This document shows positions 37,797 through 47,844 of a stretch of 50,462 nt of DNA, piece by piece (the stretch's first letter is position 1; each line of letters starts with the position of its first letter). Location of the stretch: positions 1 through 50,462 of the forward strand of contig CALFSV010000277.1 of NCBI GenBank assembly GCA_937916485.1, read 5' to 3'. The notes below the pieces were generated by a model. That model worked only from the letters and a program-made list of their open reading frames with translations. It ran no database searches and had not been told where the DNA came from. A program made the position numbers and the translations under genes. Origin of the DNA: an uncultured Paracoccaceae bacterium (GTDB lineage Bacteria; Pseudomonadota; Alphaproteobacteria; Rhodobacterales; Rhodobacteraceae).

Positions 37797-38882
37797 TCAT
37801 TCCGAGGCGAATTGCGTGGCCTGCGCGACCCAATCGTCCCGCTCGATCCGGCCCTTGAATTTCAGGCGGCTATCAACCCAGGCAATCTCGGCAGGCCCCC
37901 ATTTGGCGATCTGGTCAAAGTGCCAAAAGCCCATTTCGTTCAGCAAAGCCTCAAGCTTGGGCCCCACGCCCGTGATACGCTTTAGGTCGTCTGCTTGACC
38001 ACCACGCGCCGAATCAAGACGTTCGGGCGCGGACTCTGCGACCGATTCGGAGGGTTGCGACCTAGTCGCTTTGGGTGCCGTTGCGGGCTTGGCAGCAGCG
38101 TCTTTGGCCGGTGCTGCCGTGGTTTGCGAAGTCTTGGTCGGTGCAGCCTTCTTTGCAGATACGGTCTTTTTGCTGCCCCCTAGCCAAGGGGCGACCAATG
38201 GCACCTCGGTCCCGTCGATCCGCTTGACGGTATCGCCGATCTCAAGCGCCAGGGCCACGCTGGCGTTCTGCGCCATGCGGCCTTCGGAATGGGCGGTCAA
38301 AGTGGTCAGACCCGATTTCGGCTCTGCTGCATAGCGGCCGTTCTGTGGGCCGGGCACTGGCACCTTGCCGGCGGCCAACTCATCAAGGATGCGTCCAAAG
38401 CTCTCGACTGTCAGGTCCTCGTAATAGTCCTTGCCGATCTGGGCCATTGGCGCATTGGCGCAAGAGCCGAGGCATTCCACCTCTTCCCAGCTGAACTTGC
38501 CATCGGCCGACAGCTGATGCGCCTTGGGGGCAATGCGCTCCTTGCACAGACCCACAAGGTCCTCTGCACCGCAGATCATACAGCTCAGGGTGCCGCAAAT
38601 CTGGACGTGGGCGACCGAACCGACCGGCTGCAATTGAAACATGAAGTAGAAGGTCGCAACCTCAAGCGCACGAATATAGGCCATGCCAAGCGTCGCCGCG
38701 ACATGTTCGATCGCCGGGCGGCTCAACCAACCTTCCTGTTCCTGGGCGCGCCACAAAAGCGGGATGATGGCGCTGGCCTGGCGGCCTTCGGGGTATTTGG
38801 CAATCTGCGCTTCGGCCCAGGCCTGATTGGCGGGCGTGAAGGCAAAGCTTTCGGGTTGGTCAGGGTGCAGTCTGCGTAGCAT
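37797..38882 (-). CDS. nuoE: NADH-quinone oxidoreductase subunit E with C-terminal HhH extension
   Basis: A 361-residue NuoE, much longer than the usual 160-240. The thioredoxin-like [2Fe-2S] domain (residues about 1-190) has the N1a ligands in CGTLSC and ECLGSC. A Lys/Ala/Thr-rich linker (about 235-290) follows, then an HhH domain [62 protein letters not shown] shared with the neighbouring membrane protein. Its ATG shares one base with the stop of the 44-residue gene before it (TGATG). Confidence 0.96.
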   Translation of the reverse strand: MLRRLHPDQPESFAFTPANQAWAEAQIAKYPEGRQASAIIPLLWRAQEQEGWLSRPAIEHVAATLGMAYIRALEVATFYFMFQLQPVGSVAHVQICGTLSCMICGAEDLVGLCKERIAPKAHQLSADGKFSWEEVECLGSCANAPMAQIGKDYYEDLTVESFGRILDELAAGKVPVPGPQNGRYAAEPKSGLTTLTAHSEGRMAQNASVALALEIGDTVKRIDGTEVPLVAPWLGGSKKTVSAKKAAPTKTSQTTAAPAKDAAAKPATAPKATRSQPSESVAESAPERLDSARGGQADDLKRITGVGPKLEALLNEMGFWHFDQIAKWGPAEIAWVDSRLKFKGRIERDDWVAQATQFASE

Positions 38883-39016
38883 CAGCTCATTCCGGTCAGG
38901 GCGGCGCCGCCGGTCAGGGTGACCAGGATCAACGCGGGGACGGTATGGAATCCGAAGCCTGCAAAGGCAAGGACCCCGGGGATAACGCCAAAGGTTAACA
39001 TGGGCGACTCAGCCAT
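38882..39016 (-). CDS. Small 44-residue membrane protein between nuoD and nuoE
   Basis: A 44-codon reading frame starting three bases after the nuoD stop and ending in a TGA that overlaps the nuoE ATG by one base. It begins [20 protein letters not shown] and continues through a second hydrophobic stretch ([17 protein letters not shown]), so it would be one long or two short membrane helices. The tight spacing on both sides makes it very probably translated. I do not recognise a named family. It is shorter than usual gene-finding cut-offs and easily missed. Confidence 0.7.
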   Translation of the reverse strand: MAESPMLTFGVIPGVLAFAGFGFHTVPALILVTLTGGAALTGMS

Positions 39017-39019
39017 TCG

Positions 39020-40258
39020 CTAGCGATCGACTTCGCCAAAGACGATATCCATCGTCCCGATAATCGCGGCCACATCGGCAAGCTGGTGGCCCTTGGCGAC
39101 ATGGTCCATCGCCTGCAGGTGCATATAGCCCGGTGCCCGCAGCTTGGCGCGGTAAGGTTTGTTGGTGCCATCGGCCACAAGGTAGACGCCGAATTCGCCT
39201 TTAGGCGCCTCGACGGCGGCATAGACCTCACCAGCGGGGACGTGGAAGCCTTCGGTGTAAAGTTTGAAGTGATGAATAAGCGCCTCCATCGAGGTCTTCA
39301 TCTCTCCGCGTGTCGGCGGGGTCATCTTGCCCCGGGCCATGACATCACCCTTTTCATGGCGCAGCTTTTCGCAGGCCTGATTGATGATCTTCACGCTTTC
39401 GCGCATCTCGGCCATGCGGCACAGGTAGCGATCATAGCAGTCGCCGTTCTTGCCCACGGGGATCTGAAAGTCGAACTCGTCATAGCATTCATACGGCTGG
39501 GCGCGACGCAGGTCCCACGCAAGGCCCGACCCGCGCACCATCACGCCGGAAAAGCCCCAGTCCTGAATCTCCTGCTCGCTAACCACGCCGATGTCGCAGT
39601 TGCGCTGCTTGAAAATGCGGTTCTCGGTCAGCAGGCCGTCGATATCGTCCAGAAGCTTGAGGAAGGGAACGGTCCAGGCGTCGATATCCTCGATCAGCTC
39701 GGGCGGAAGGTCCTGATGGACACCACCGGGGCGAAAGTAGGCGGCGTGCAGGCGGGCGCCACAGGCCCGCTCGTAGAACACCATGAGCTTTTCGCGCTCT
39801 TCAAAGCCCCAAAGCGGCGGCGTCAACGCGCCCACGTCCATGGCCTGCGTCGTCACGTTAAGCAGATGCGACAGGATGCGACCGATCTCGGAATAAAGCA
39901 CCCGGATCAGCGACGCGCGGCGCGGCACTTCGGTACCGGTCAGCTTTTCGATGGCCAGACACCAGGCATGCTCCTGATTCATCGGGGCCACATAGTCGAG
40001 GCGGTCGAAATACGGCAGATTCTGCAGGTACGTCCGGCTTTCCATCAGCTTTTCGGTGCCACGGTGCAAAAGCCCGATATGGGGGTCGCACCGTTCCACA
40101 ATCTCGCCGTCCAGCTCAAGCACGAGGCGGAGCACGCCGTGCGCCGCCGGGTGCTGAGGCCCGAAGTTGATGTTGAAGTTGCGGATCTTCTGCTCGCCGG
40201 TCAGCGCGTCGGACGACCCGTCGTCATAGGTATTGCGCCGAATATCACCGTCCATCAT
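39020..40258 (-). CDS. nuoD: NADH-quinone oxidoreductase subunit D
   Basis: A 412-residue peripheral subunit that forms the quinone site with NuoB. It resembles the hydrogenase large subunit but has lost the metal ligands. Landmarks: [55 protein letters not shown] and DIVFGEVDR at the end. The start at ATG 40258 overlaps the stop of the sulfotransferase gene by four bases; ATG 40255 is the next possible codon. Length matches the 49-kDa homologue without its leader. Confidence 0.97.
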   Translation of the reverse strand: MMDGDIRRNTYDDGSSDALTGEQKIRNFNINFGPQHPAAHGVLRLVLELDGEIVERCDPHIGLLHRGTEKLMESRTYLQNLPYFDRLDYVAPMNQEHAWCLAIEKLTGTEVPRRASLIRVLYSEIGRILSHLLNVTTQAMDVGALTPPLWGFEEREKLMVFYERACGARLHAAYFRPGGVHQDLPPELIEDIDAWTVPFLKLLDDIDGLLTENRIFKQRNCDIGVVSEQEIQDWGFSGVMVRGSGLAWDLRRAQPYECYDEFDFQIPVGKNGDCYDRYLCRMAEMRESVKIINQACEKLRHEKGDVMARGKMTPPTRGEMKTSMEALIHHFKLYTEGFHVPAGEVYAAVEAPKGEFGVYLVADGTNKPYRAKLRAPGYMHLQAMDHVAKGHQLADVAAIIGTMDIVFGEVDR

Positions 40259-41151
40259 GCCTTTGCCCTCGCAAGGTTGTGCTGCCAGTTTTGCGGCAGC
40301 GGGCCCATCTCGCGGGCCGCCCATTCGTAGTGCGTCTTCAGAAAGCCCAGCGCCTGCCGTTCAAGATCGGGGCGCATGGTTGCCTTGGGTCCTTCGTGGA
40401 CCCGGTTCGCGCCGTCAACCGCTGTCGGCTCAAGACCAAGAAAGCGGCACATTGCTGTCCACCCCTCGGTCCGGAACAGACGCTCGCAAAATTCGATCCG
40501 CAACTGCGGGGCCGGAACGATTCGGCGCAACCGCGCAACCGCCTGCGGATAATCGCCACGCTGCAGGATGTGGGTCTCGTGCCCCTTGTTCAGGATGCGC
40601 CACTGAATGCCATTGGCCTTGTCCTCGACAGCCTCATGGGATTGGCGCTGACGCTCTGCCTGCATGCGGACATGCGACCACAGGCGGGCCAGAGGATCAC
40701 GGACCAGGTAAACCCATAGGGCGCCCGGTACCCTTGCGGCCATCTGTGTCAGGGTTTCATCGGGCAGAATGGCATAGCCTGTGGTCATGTCAGCGGTCAG
40801 ACGCTCATCAGCCCCCTGCCCCAGCCAATCCGTATAGGCGCGGTCATCGGCACGGTCGGCGCCAAGGACCCTGATCAGGCCTTCCATGTCATCAATCCGG
40901 CGGGCCATGTTGCGGACCTGCCAATCACGCCCCGCCGCCTCGGCCTCGGCAGCCTGCCGACGGAACTGCTCCAGCTTGCCCCGACAGGCCGCAACCTGAC
41001 GATCACGAGCAGCCGCATCGGTCGTGTCCCAGTAATGCAATTCCTTAACCGACTTCAGTGCCGCGCCCGGATGATCGTGCAGGGCACGATAAAGCCAGGA
41101 CGTGCCCGCCTTCGTCGCACCGACACAGAACAAGAGGCGCTGGTCAGACAT
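40255..41151 (-). CDS. Sulfotransferase family protein inserted in nuo operon
   Basis: A 298-residue protein with the PAPS-binding 5'-loop [19 protein letters not shown] (about residues 5-23) and the 3'-phosphate motif [18 protein letters not shown] (about 149-166), the standard signatures of the sulfotransferase family. Length is normal for a full sulfotransferase domain. Acceptor unknown. It lies between nuoC (2 bases away) and nuoD (4-base overlap), so it is fully embedded in the complex I transcript, where I know of no functional reason for it. Confidence 0.85.
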   Translation of the reverse strand: MSDQRLLFCVGATKAGTSWLYRALHDHPGAALKSVKELHYWDTTDAAARDRQVAACRGKLEQFRRQAAEAEAAGRDWQVRNMARRIDDMEGLIRVLGADRADDRAYTDWLGQGADERLTADMTTGYAILPDETLTQMAARVPGALWVYLVRDPLARLWSHVRMQAERQRQSHEAVEDKANGIQWRILNKGHETHILQRGDYPQAVARLRRIVPAPQLRIEFCERLFRTEGWTAMCRFLGLEPTAVDGANRVHEGPKATMRPDLERQALGFLKTHYEWAAREMGPLPQNWQHNLARAKA

Positions 41152-41153
41152 TG

Positions 41154-41756
41154 TCAGCCCTTGGCCTTCTCATCGCCGGGCATGACGTATTGGGCGCCTT
41201 CCCAGGGGCTCATGAAATCGAACTGCCGGTATTCCTGCACCAGGCTCACCGGCTCGTAGACGACGCGCTTTTGCACTTCGTCATAACGGACCTCGGTATA
41301 ACCGGTCGTCGGGAAATCCTTGCGCAGCGGGTGCCCCCGGAAACCGTAGTCGGTCAGCAGGCGGCGCAGGTCAGGATGGCCCGAGAACAGGATGCCGAAC
41401 ATGTCGAACACTTCCCGTTCGAACCAGTTGGCGCTGGGGTGAATGGTCACGATGGACGGAACCATGTCCTCCTCGCGGACTTGCACCCGCAGGCGGATAC
41501 GCTGGTTCTGATACATCGACAGAAAGTGGTAGACGACGTCAAAACGCTTGGCCCGGCCGGGATAGTCCACCGCCGTGATATCAACGAGCGACGAAAAGCG
41601 GCAGGACCCGTCCGTCCGTAGGAAATCGACAAAGCCGACGAGGTTGGACAGGGCAACCGTCACTGTCAGCTCGTCAAATGCGACCTCCCAGGACAGGACA
41701 CAATCGGTGCGTTTCAGCTCCAGATGGGCGCCAAGCTCGTTCAGGGCATCAGACAT
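41154..41756 (-). CDS. nuoC: NADH-quinone oxidoreductase subunit C
   Basis: A 200-residue subunit of the 30-kDa type, not fused to NuoD. The family signature [48 protein letters not shown] is intact. It starts 24 bases after the nuoB stop and ends two bases before the sulfotransferase start. Confidence 0.97.
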   Translation of the reverse strand: MSDALNELGAHLELKRTDCVLSWEVAFDELTVTVALSNLVGFVDFLRTDGSCRFSSLVDITAVDYPGRAKRFDVVYHFLSMYQNQRIRLRVQVREEDMVPSIVTIHPSANWFEREVFDMFGILFSGHPDLRRLLTDYGFRGHPLRKDFPTTGYTEVRYDEVQKRVVYEPVSLVQEYRQFDFMSPWEGAQYVMPGDEKAKG

Positions 41757-41780
41757 GGGTATTCCTTCCTGGCCAGTGGC

Positions 41781-42667
<887 letters not shown>

Positions 42668-42736
42668 GGTGCGGGATCCTTTCCTGCCAGGGCGCATCGC
42701 ATCGCGCCCGATCGGCTTGTCTGTTGGCTGATGCGA

Positions 42737-42765
42737 CACTTACCCCCCGCCCCCGACAGGGTCAA
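42737..42765 (-). promoter_or_regulatory. Candidate promoter of the nuo operon
   Basis: On the minus strand, TTGACC (42765-42760), a 17-base G-rich spacer, then TAAGTG (42742-42737). Transcription would start near 42730 and leave a leader of about 60 bases before the GTG of nuoA. The -35 is good and the -10 moderate. Confidence 0.45.
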
Positions 42766-42850
42766 CCGAAGCTGTGTCGCAGGCGCAGCATTTTCGGATC
42801 AAATCCCCGCAACATTTTGGCCAACAACAGCAGCCAACGTCTATGGCCAA

Positions 42851-42915
42851 CTTCTTGGTCCGACTTCTTGGTCCGACTTCTTGGTCCGACTTCTTGGCCC
42901 GACTTCTTGGCCAAC
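42851..42915. repeat. Five 13-bp tandem repeats upstream of nuoA
   Basis: CTTCTTGGTCCGA occurs three times in perfect tandem, followed by CTTCTTGGCCCGA and CTTCTTGGCCAAC. On the nuo strand the unit reads TCGGACCAAGAAG. It lies about 90-150 bases upstream of the proposed nuo promoter. Confidence 0.9.
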
Positions 42916-42952
42916 CTCTTCGGATCACAAATATCCCGGGGGGGCCGCAGGC

Positions 42953-42969
42953 GGGGGGCAGCGCCCCCC
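42953..42969. terminator. GC hairpin downstream of DegT gene
   Basis: GGGGGGC-AGC-GCCCCCC forms a perfect 7-bp stem with a 3-base loop, 130 bases after the DegT stop and upstream of nuo. There is no immediate T-run, but TATTTG follows about 25 bases later on the minus strand. It may end the DegT transcript. Confidence 0.4.
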
Positions 42970-43098
42970 TGTCCGATCGAAGGTCAGGCACGACCGGCAT
43001 CCTTTGCCCACCGACCCACCGGTCAGGTTTGCGCCGATCAAGGATGCCATGGCGGGTCAGCGGCAACGACTTCGGCAACTGGCCTCCCGCATGAAGGC

Positions 43099-44307
43099 CT
43101 ATTCGGCGGCTTGCGCTCTGGCTTGCCAGACTGCGCCGACCTCAGCCCTGATGATCCGGGCGATCAGGTCGCAATCCTCAAGGCTGAAGGTCAGGGGCAG
43201 GCGCATGTCGATCAGTCCGGCCAAAAGCCTGTCGGTCTGGGGCAAGGGGGCCGACGGGGCATAGCGCCAGCTGTCGTAGCGCGAGGTGAAGCCCTTGGGC
43301 TCGGCCGCGCCGAACCACTTCAACTCGACCCCGCGGTCAAGACAGCGGGCCAGCACGTCCTGAACCGCCTCTGCGGACCAATCCGGCAAAACGAACTGAA
43401 AGGACGAGGCGACAAAGGCCTCGGCCGCGGGCCGCTGGATGAGGCGCAGGCCGGGCGTGTCGCGCAGACCCGCCTCCATCACCCGGTAACGTGCATTCCA
43501 GCGGGCCGCCTGTTCGGGCAAGGCACGCAGCTGGGGGCGCAGGATCGCCGCCCGCAGGTTGTCCATCCGGCCCGAGATATTGGGCGTTTCGTATTTGACC
43601 TGGGCATAGGCCTCGGGCGGCGGTCCGGCCCGGTGGCGATCGTAAAGCATATAGCTGCCCGACAGCACGATGGCGCGGGCCATGGCCTCGGCATCGTCTG
43701 AGATGGCAAAGCCGCCCTCGCCGGAATTCACATGCTTGTAGGTCTGGGTGGAATAGCAGCCGAACTTGCCGAACCGGCCCGAGGGCGTGCCGTTCCAGGC
43801 GGCCCCCATGGTATGGGCGCAATCCTCGATCACCGTGACCCCGGCCCCGTCACACAGGCGCATCAGCGCCTCCATATCGCAGATATGACCCCGCATATGC
43901 GACAATAGCAGGACGCCCGCCTGACCGATCTTGGCCGCCAGGTCGTCAAGGTCGATCGTCAGATCCTGCGTGACCTCTACAAATATGGGCGTCGCCCCCA
44001 CGGCGGCAATCGCGCCCGGCACTGGCGCAAGGGTAAAGGCGTTGGTCAGCACGGTATCGCCCGGCCCGACCCCGCAGGCCCGAAGGGCGGTGGTCATGGC
44101 CACCCCGCCCGAAGCGACGGCCAGGCAGTATTTCGCCCCCACCTGGGCGGCAAACTCTTCTTCCAGCAGCGCCGCTTCCGCGATCTCGCCGGGGGCGGTG
44201 TTATACCGGTGCAGGCGGCCATGCTGCATAACGGCCAAAGCGGCTGCGATCCCCTCTTCGGGGATCGGCTCTTGCTGGGTAAAACTGCCTTTGAACGTCT
44301 CGCGCAT
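43099..44307 (-). CDS. DegT/DnrJ/EryC1/StrS-type PLP aminotransferase
   Basis: A 402-residue PLP enzyme of the sugar-aminotransferase class. It opens with MRETFKGSFTQQEPIPEEGIAAALAVMQHGRLHRYNT, has the PLP-binding region VIEDCAHTMGAAWNG and the cofactor lysine in YSTQTYKHVNSGEGGFA, and ends with a DegT-like helical domain. These enzymes transaminate keto-sugars for surface glycans, but the substrate here is unknown. The start is uncertain (44307 or 44331, neither with a clear ribosome-binding site). It is divergent from the MmgE/PrpD gene. Confidence 0.85.
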   Translation of the reverse strand: MRETFKGSFTQQEPIPEEGIAAALAVMQHGRLHRYNTAPGEIAEAALLEEEFAAQVGAKYCLAVASGGVAMTTALRACGVGPGDTVLTNAFTLAPVPGAIAAVGATPIFVEVTQDLTIDLDDLAAKIGQAGVLLLSHMRGHICDMEALMRLCDGAGVTVIEDCAHTMGAAWNGTPSGRFGKFGCYSTQTYKHVNSGEGGFAISDDAEAMARAIVLSGSYMLYDRHRAGPPPEAYAQVKYETPNISGRMDNLRAAILRPQLRALPEQAARWNARYRVMEAGLRDTPGLRLIQRPAAEAFVASSFQFVLPDWSAEAVQDVLARCLDRGVELKWFGAAEPKGFTSRYDSWRYAPSAPLPQTDRLLAGLIDMRLPLTFSLEDCDLIARIIRAEVGAVWQARAQAAE

Positions 44308-44413
44308 GGGGTGATTGTGCGCCGGGTCCATCGGGTCGTCAATGACGTCCCGCGACGCGCTGATGTCGCAACCATCAAAGACGGGCACCGGGCAAAGGGA
44401 CAGGGTTGTCCAC

Positions 44414-45730
44414 ATGGCTGATCCGGTTTCCTTCATCCACGACCTGCGCTGGAGCGACCTGCCCCCCGAGGTGCAGGAGCGGACGGTCCTGTGCCTGCTG
44501 GATCTTTGCGGGGTCGGCCTTGGCGGGGCGGACCTGCCTGCGGCCCGCATCATTGCCGGACATGCCAAAAGCCAGTTTGGTGGCACGTTGCGCCTGCCCT
44601 TCCACTCTGGCACAGCCAGCGCGGCAGGGGTTGCCCTTGTCGCCGGATGCACCATCGACGCCCTGGACGGACACGATGGACACAACCTGACCAAGGGCCA
44701 TGTGGGCTGCGGATCGCTGGCCGGTATCCTTGGCCTTGCCCAGCATTGCAGGGTGACCAAAGGCGAGGAGGTGCTGACCGCCCTTGCCCTTGGGTACGAA
44801 CTGGGCACGCGGCTTGGTGCATCGCTGCATGCCAGCGCGCCCGACTATCATACCTCGGGCGCATGGGTGGCCATTGCAGCGGCCGGGATCGGCGCCCGGA
44901 TGATGGGTCTGGATCAAGATACAACCCGCCATGCCCTTGGGATCGCGGAATACCACGGGCCGCGCAGCCAGATGATGCGCTGTATTGATGCGCCGACGAT
45001 GGTCAAGGATGGCTCGGGCTGGGGCGCGATGACGGGCGTGTCGGCCGCTGTTCTGGCACAAGCGGGCTTTACCGGCGCCCCTGCCCTGTTGATCGAGCGG
45101 GACACCGATTGGTCAAGCCTTGGCCAGAACTGGGCGGTGATGGAGCAATATTTCAAACCCTACCCCGTCTGCCGTTGGGCGCAGGCCCCGATCGAAGGGG
45201 TACTTGCGCTGCGCCGCGCGCATGGGCTGACCTCCCGGGACGTAGCCCGGATCACGGTCGAGACGTTTCACGAATCGATCCGGCTGGCGACCCGTAGACC
45301 CGTCGCGGCGGATGCCGCCCAATATTCAACCTCGTTCCCTTGCGCCGTCGCCATGGTCCAGGGCGACGTCCGCCCGCAGGACCTGACCGGGCCCGCGCTG
45401 TCAGAGCCGGAGGTTCTGCGCTTGTCCGACACCATGCAGCTCGTCCAAAACGACGCCGCCAACGCGGCCTTCCCCGCCCAGCGCCTGGCACGGGTCACGC
45501 TTGAGTTGAGGAACGGGACCCAGCACACCAGCGACTGGATGCAGCCCCGATGGGACGCAACCGCCCCGCCGACCAAAGCAGAGTTGGTGGACAAGTACCG
45601 CACCCTTGCCAGGGCCGCCGCCCCAGACAGGGCCAAGGCCATCGAGGCGGCTGTCTTTGCCCTCGCCTCAGGTCCGTTTGAACCTTTGCTAAGCCTTTTG
45701 TGTCAAAGCCCCAGCGCGTCGACGACCTGA
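44414..45730 (+). CDS. MmgE/PrpD family protein
   Basis: A 438-residue protein of the MmgE/PrpD fold, which includes 2-methylcitrate dehydratase, cis-aconitate decarboxylase and related lyases. Landmarks: DALDGHDGHNLTKGHVGCGSLAGILGLAQ (the HD.H/KGH region of the active site), ALGYELGTRLGASLH, LDQDTTRHALGIAEYHGPRSQMMRCI and FKPYPVCRWAQAPIEGVLAL. No prpB/prpC neighbour is present, so the propionate pathway is not supported. The last 28 bases overlap the convergent phosphatase gene. ATG 44414 is used because the extension to 44315 has no family match. Confidence 0.83.
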   Translation: MADPVSFIHDLRWSDLPPEVQERTVLCLLDLCGVGLGGADLPAARIIAGHAKSQFGGTLRLPFHSGTASAAGVALVAGCTIDALDGHDGHNLTKGHVGCGSLAGILGLAQHCRVTKGEEVLTALALGYELGTRLGASLHASAPDYHTSGAWVAIAAAGIGARMMGLDQDTTRHALGIAEYHGPRSQMMRCIDAPTMVKDGSGWGAMTGVSAAVLAQAGFTGAPALLIERDTDWSSLGQNWAVMEQYFKPYPVCRWAQAPIEGVLALRRAHGLTSRDVARITVETFHESIRLATRRPVAADAAQYSTSFPCAVAMVQGDVRPQDLTGPALSEPEVLRLSDTMQLVQNDAANAAFPAQRLARVTLELRNGTQHTSDWMQPRWDATAPPTKAELVDKYRTLARAAAPDRAKAIEAAVFALASGPFEPLLSLLCQSPSASTT

Positions 45731-46365
45731 ACCAGATCATCGAAGTGGTGCAACAGCGCCTCAGGCCGCAGGGCAGCCATGTCGCCACCCGCCGGACCAA
45801 AGGTCACAAGGATCGACGGGACACCGGCGGCGGCGGATGTCTTGCGATCCGTATCGCTGTCGCCCACCAGACAGGACCGGGCCGGATCACCACCAGCCCG
45901 GCGGACAGCCTCGACCAAAGGGGCTGCATCGGGCTTGCGCACCGGCAGCGTATCGGCCCCGACCAGCGAAGCGAAGGCATCGCGCACGCCCATGCGCACC
46001 AGCAACTCCTGCGCCAGCCCCTCGGGCTTATTGGTGCAGATGCCAACGGCATATCCTGCCGCACCAAGGGCGGCCACCGCCTCCATCGCGCCGGGATAGA
46101 GGGTGGTATGGGTGTCGATCGCCTCGGAATAGGCCGCAAGCAGGGGCTGGTACTGGCGATCGACTTCTTCTGGTCCATGGCTCCCGGTGCGCGAAAACCC
46201 CAGCGTCAGCATCGCCCGCCCACCACGCAGAGCGGTGCCAGCATCGGCCACCGGGTCAAGCACATCGCCAAGGCCCAGCGCCCGAAAGCGGCTGTTGGCC
46301 GCCGCGATCAGGTCGCGGCTGGTGTCCATCAAGGTCCCGTCGAGGTCAAAAATCACTGTGCGCAT
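45703..46365 (-). CDS. gph: Phosphoglycolate phosphatase (HAD-IA)
   Basis: A 220-residue HAD hydrolase. Motif I is VIFDLDGTLMDT at residues 4-15, motif II lies in VGICTNKP, motif III around RKPDAAPL and motif IV is CLVGDSDTDRKTSAAAGV. The cap-domain insert between motif I and II is of the phosphoglycolate phosphatase type. It removes 2-phosphoglycolate from oxygenation or DNA repair, but other HAD substrates are possible. AAAGGAG precedes ATG 46365. Its 3' end overlaps the MmgE/PrpD gene, and it is divergent from glmU. Confidence 0.87.
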   Translation of the reverse strand: MRTVIFDLDGTLMDTSRDLIAAANSRFRALGLGDVLDPVADAGTALRGGRAMLTLGFSRTGSHGPEEVDRQYQPLLAAYSEAIDTHTTLYPGAMEAVAALGAAGYAVGICTNKPEGLAQELLVRMGVRDAFASLVGADTLPVRKPDAAPLVEAVRRAGGDPARSCLVGDSDTDRKTSAAAGVPSILVTFGPAGGDMAALRPEALLHHFDDLVQVVDALGL

Positions 46366-46487
46366 GCCACTCTCCTTTGGCGTCCTCTGTAACGATGCGT
46401 AAACTGATGTGAAGCCCCTGCCGCTTGCGATATGAGGGTCCCTGTGATGAAGAAGGCCAAAAGAGGCCGGCAGAAGGCGGGGCAGCA

Positions 46488-47843
46488 ATGGATATAAGCG
46501 CGATCATACTGGCGGCAGGTCAGGGCACACGGATGAACTCCGAACAGCCCAAGGTTCTGCACGAGTTGGGCGGTGCCCCTTTGCTCGTCCATGCCCTGCG
46601 CTCAGCGGCCAGCCTTGAGCCCGCGCGAACGGTCGTCGTCGCCGGGGTCGGGGCTGATGCGGTCGAAGCTGCGGCCCGCGCATGGGACCCCGAGGTTGTC
46701 ACCGTCCGGCAAGACGAGCAGCTTGGCACCGGCCACGCCGTGCTTCAGGCACGTCCGGCGCTGACGGATGCGGCGGGCGATGCCATCATCCTTTATGGCG
46801 ACACCCCTTTTATCCGCCCCCAAACGCTTGAAGCGATGCAAGAGGCGCGGGCGCATTTCGACATCGTCGTTCTTGGCTTTGACGTGATGGACCCCTCGGC
46901 CCGCTACGGACGGCTGGTCACCCGGGGCGACAGCCTTGAGGCGATCGTCGAATTCAAGGACGCGGATGACGACACCCGCGCCATCCCGCTGTGCAATTCC
47001 GGCGTCGTCATGGCCAATATCGCAATTCTCTTTACCCTTCTCGATGCGGTCACCAACGACAATGCGGCCGGCGAGTACTACCTTACCGACATCGTCGGCA
47101 TTGCCCGTTCAAAGGGTCTGACCGCCACCGTCGTCCGTTGCGATGAAGCCGAGACTTTGGGGATCAATACGCGGGCAGAACTGGCCGCCGCCGAGTCGGC
47201 TTTTCAGAGCCGCGCCCGGGCCGAGGCGATGGAAGACGGCGTGGGCCTGATCGCCCCCGACACCGTGTACTTCGCTTATGACACGGTCCTGGGTCGCGAC
47301 GCTGTGATCGAGCCTAACGTCATCTTTGGCCCCAGCGTCACCGTCGAATCCGGTGCCCGCATTCGGGCGTTCTCGCACCTTGAAGGCTGCCACGTGTCGC
47401 GCGGGGCCACCGTCGGTCCCTTTGCCCGCCTGAGGCCGGGGGCGGAACTGGCCGAGGATGTGCACATCGGCAACTTTGTTGAGATCAAGAACGCCCAGAT
47501 CGACGAAGGCGCCAAGGTCAACCACCTCAGCTATATCGGCGACGCCTCGGTCGGGGCGAAGACCAACATCGGGGCGGGTACGATCACCTGCAATTATGAC
47601 GGGGTGTTCAAGCATCGGACCACCATCGGCAAAGGCGTCTTTGTCGGGTCCAACACCATGCTTGTTGCCCCTGTGACCCTGGGCAACGACTCAATGACCG
47701 CCTCGGGCACCGTGGTGACTGGCGATGTACCGGCCGGCGACCTGGCCATCGGCCGGGCCCGGCAAGTGAACAAGCCAGGGCTTGCCCGCAAGTTGTTCGA
47801 CCGGTTGCGCGCCGCCAAGGCCGCCAAAAGCAAAGGGGCCTGA
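46488..47843 (+). CDS. glmU: Bifunctional GlmU (GlcNAc-1-P uridylyl/acetyltransferase)
   Basis: A 451-residue enzyme making UDP-GlcNAc in two steps. The N-terminal nucleotidyltransferase domain begins LAAGQGTRMNSEQPKVLHELGG; ILYGDTPFI contains the metal Asp. A left-handed beta-helix of hexapeptide repeats (from about residue 250) forms the acetyltransferase, with IGNFVEIKNAQI and TITCNYDGVFKHRTTIGKGVFVGSNTMLVAPV. The ATG at 46488 fits the family. glmS starts one base after the stop, so both steps are coupled. Confidence 0.97.
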   Translation: MDISAIILAAGQGTRMNSEQPKVLHELGGAPLLVHALRSAASLEPARTVVVAGVGADAVEAAARAWDPEVVTVRQDEQLGTGHAVLQARPALTDAAGDAIILYGDTPFIRPQTLEAMQEARAHFDIVVLGFDVMDPSARYGRLVTRGDSLEAIVEFKDADDDTRAIPLCNSGVVMANIAILFTLLDAVTNDNAAGEYYLTDIVGIARSKGLTATVVRCDEAETLGINTRAELAAAESAFQSRARAEAMEDGVGLIAPDTVYFAYDTVLGRDAVIEPNVIFGPSVTVESGARIRAFSHLEGCHVSRGATVGPFARLRPGAELAEDVHIGNFVEIKNAQIDEGAKVNHLSYIGDASVGAKTNIGAGTITCNYDGVFKHRTTIGKGVFVGSNTMLVAPVTLGNDSMTASGTVVTGDVPAGDLAIGRARQVNKPGLARKLFDRLRAAKAAKSKGA

Positions 47844-47844
47844 C

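Larger units (their letters stand above)
42668..43098. other. Non-coding region between nuoA and the DegT gene
   Basis: These 431 bases hold the nuo promoter candidate, five 13-bp tandem repeats (42851-42915), a CCCGGGATATTTG-type motif on the minus strand near 42930 and a GC hairpin at 42953-42969. A reading frame at 42740-43078 (minus) is low-complexity and judged spurious. Confidence 0.6.

Noticed and set aside
42740..43078. 112-codon open frame in the nuoA-DegT gap
   Set aside because: It runs through the 13-bp tandem repeats and the promoter candidate and has an arginine/cysteine-rich, domain-free translation.
44308..44808. Upstream extension of the DegT-type gene to 44808
   Set aside because: It would overlap the MmgE/PrpD gene by almost 400 bases on the other strand and the added sequence is Ser/Arg/Pro-rich noise.
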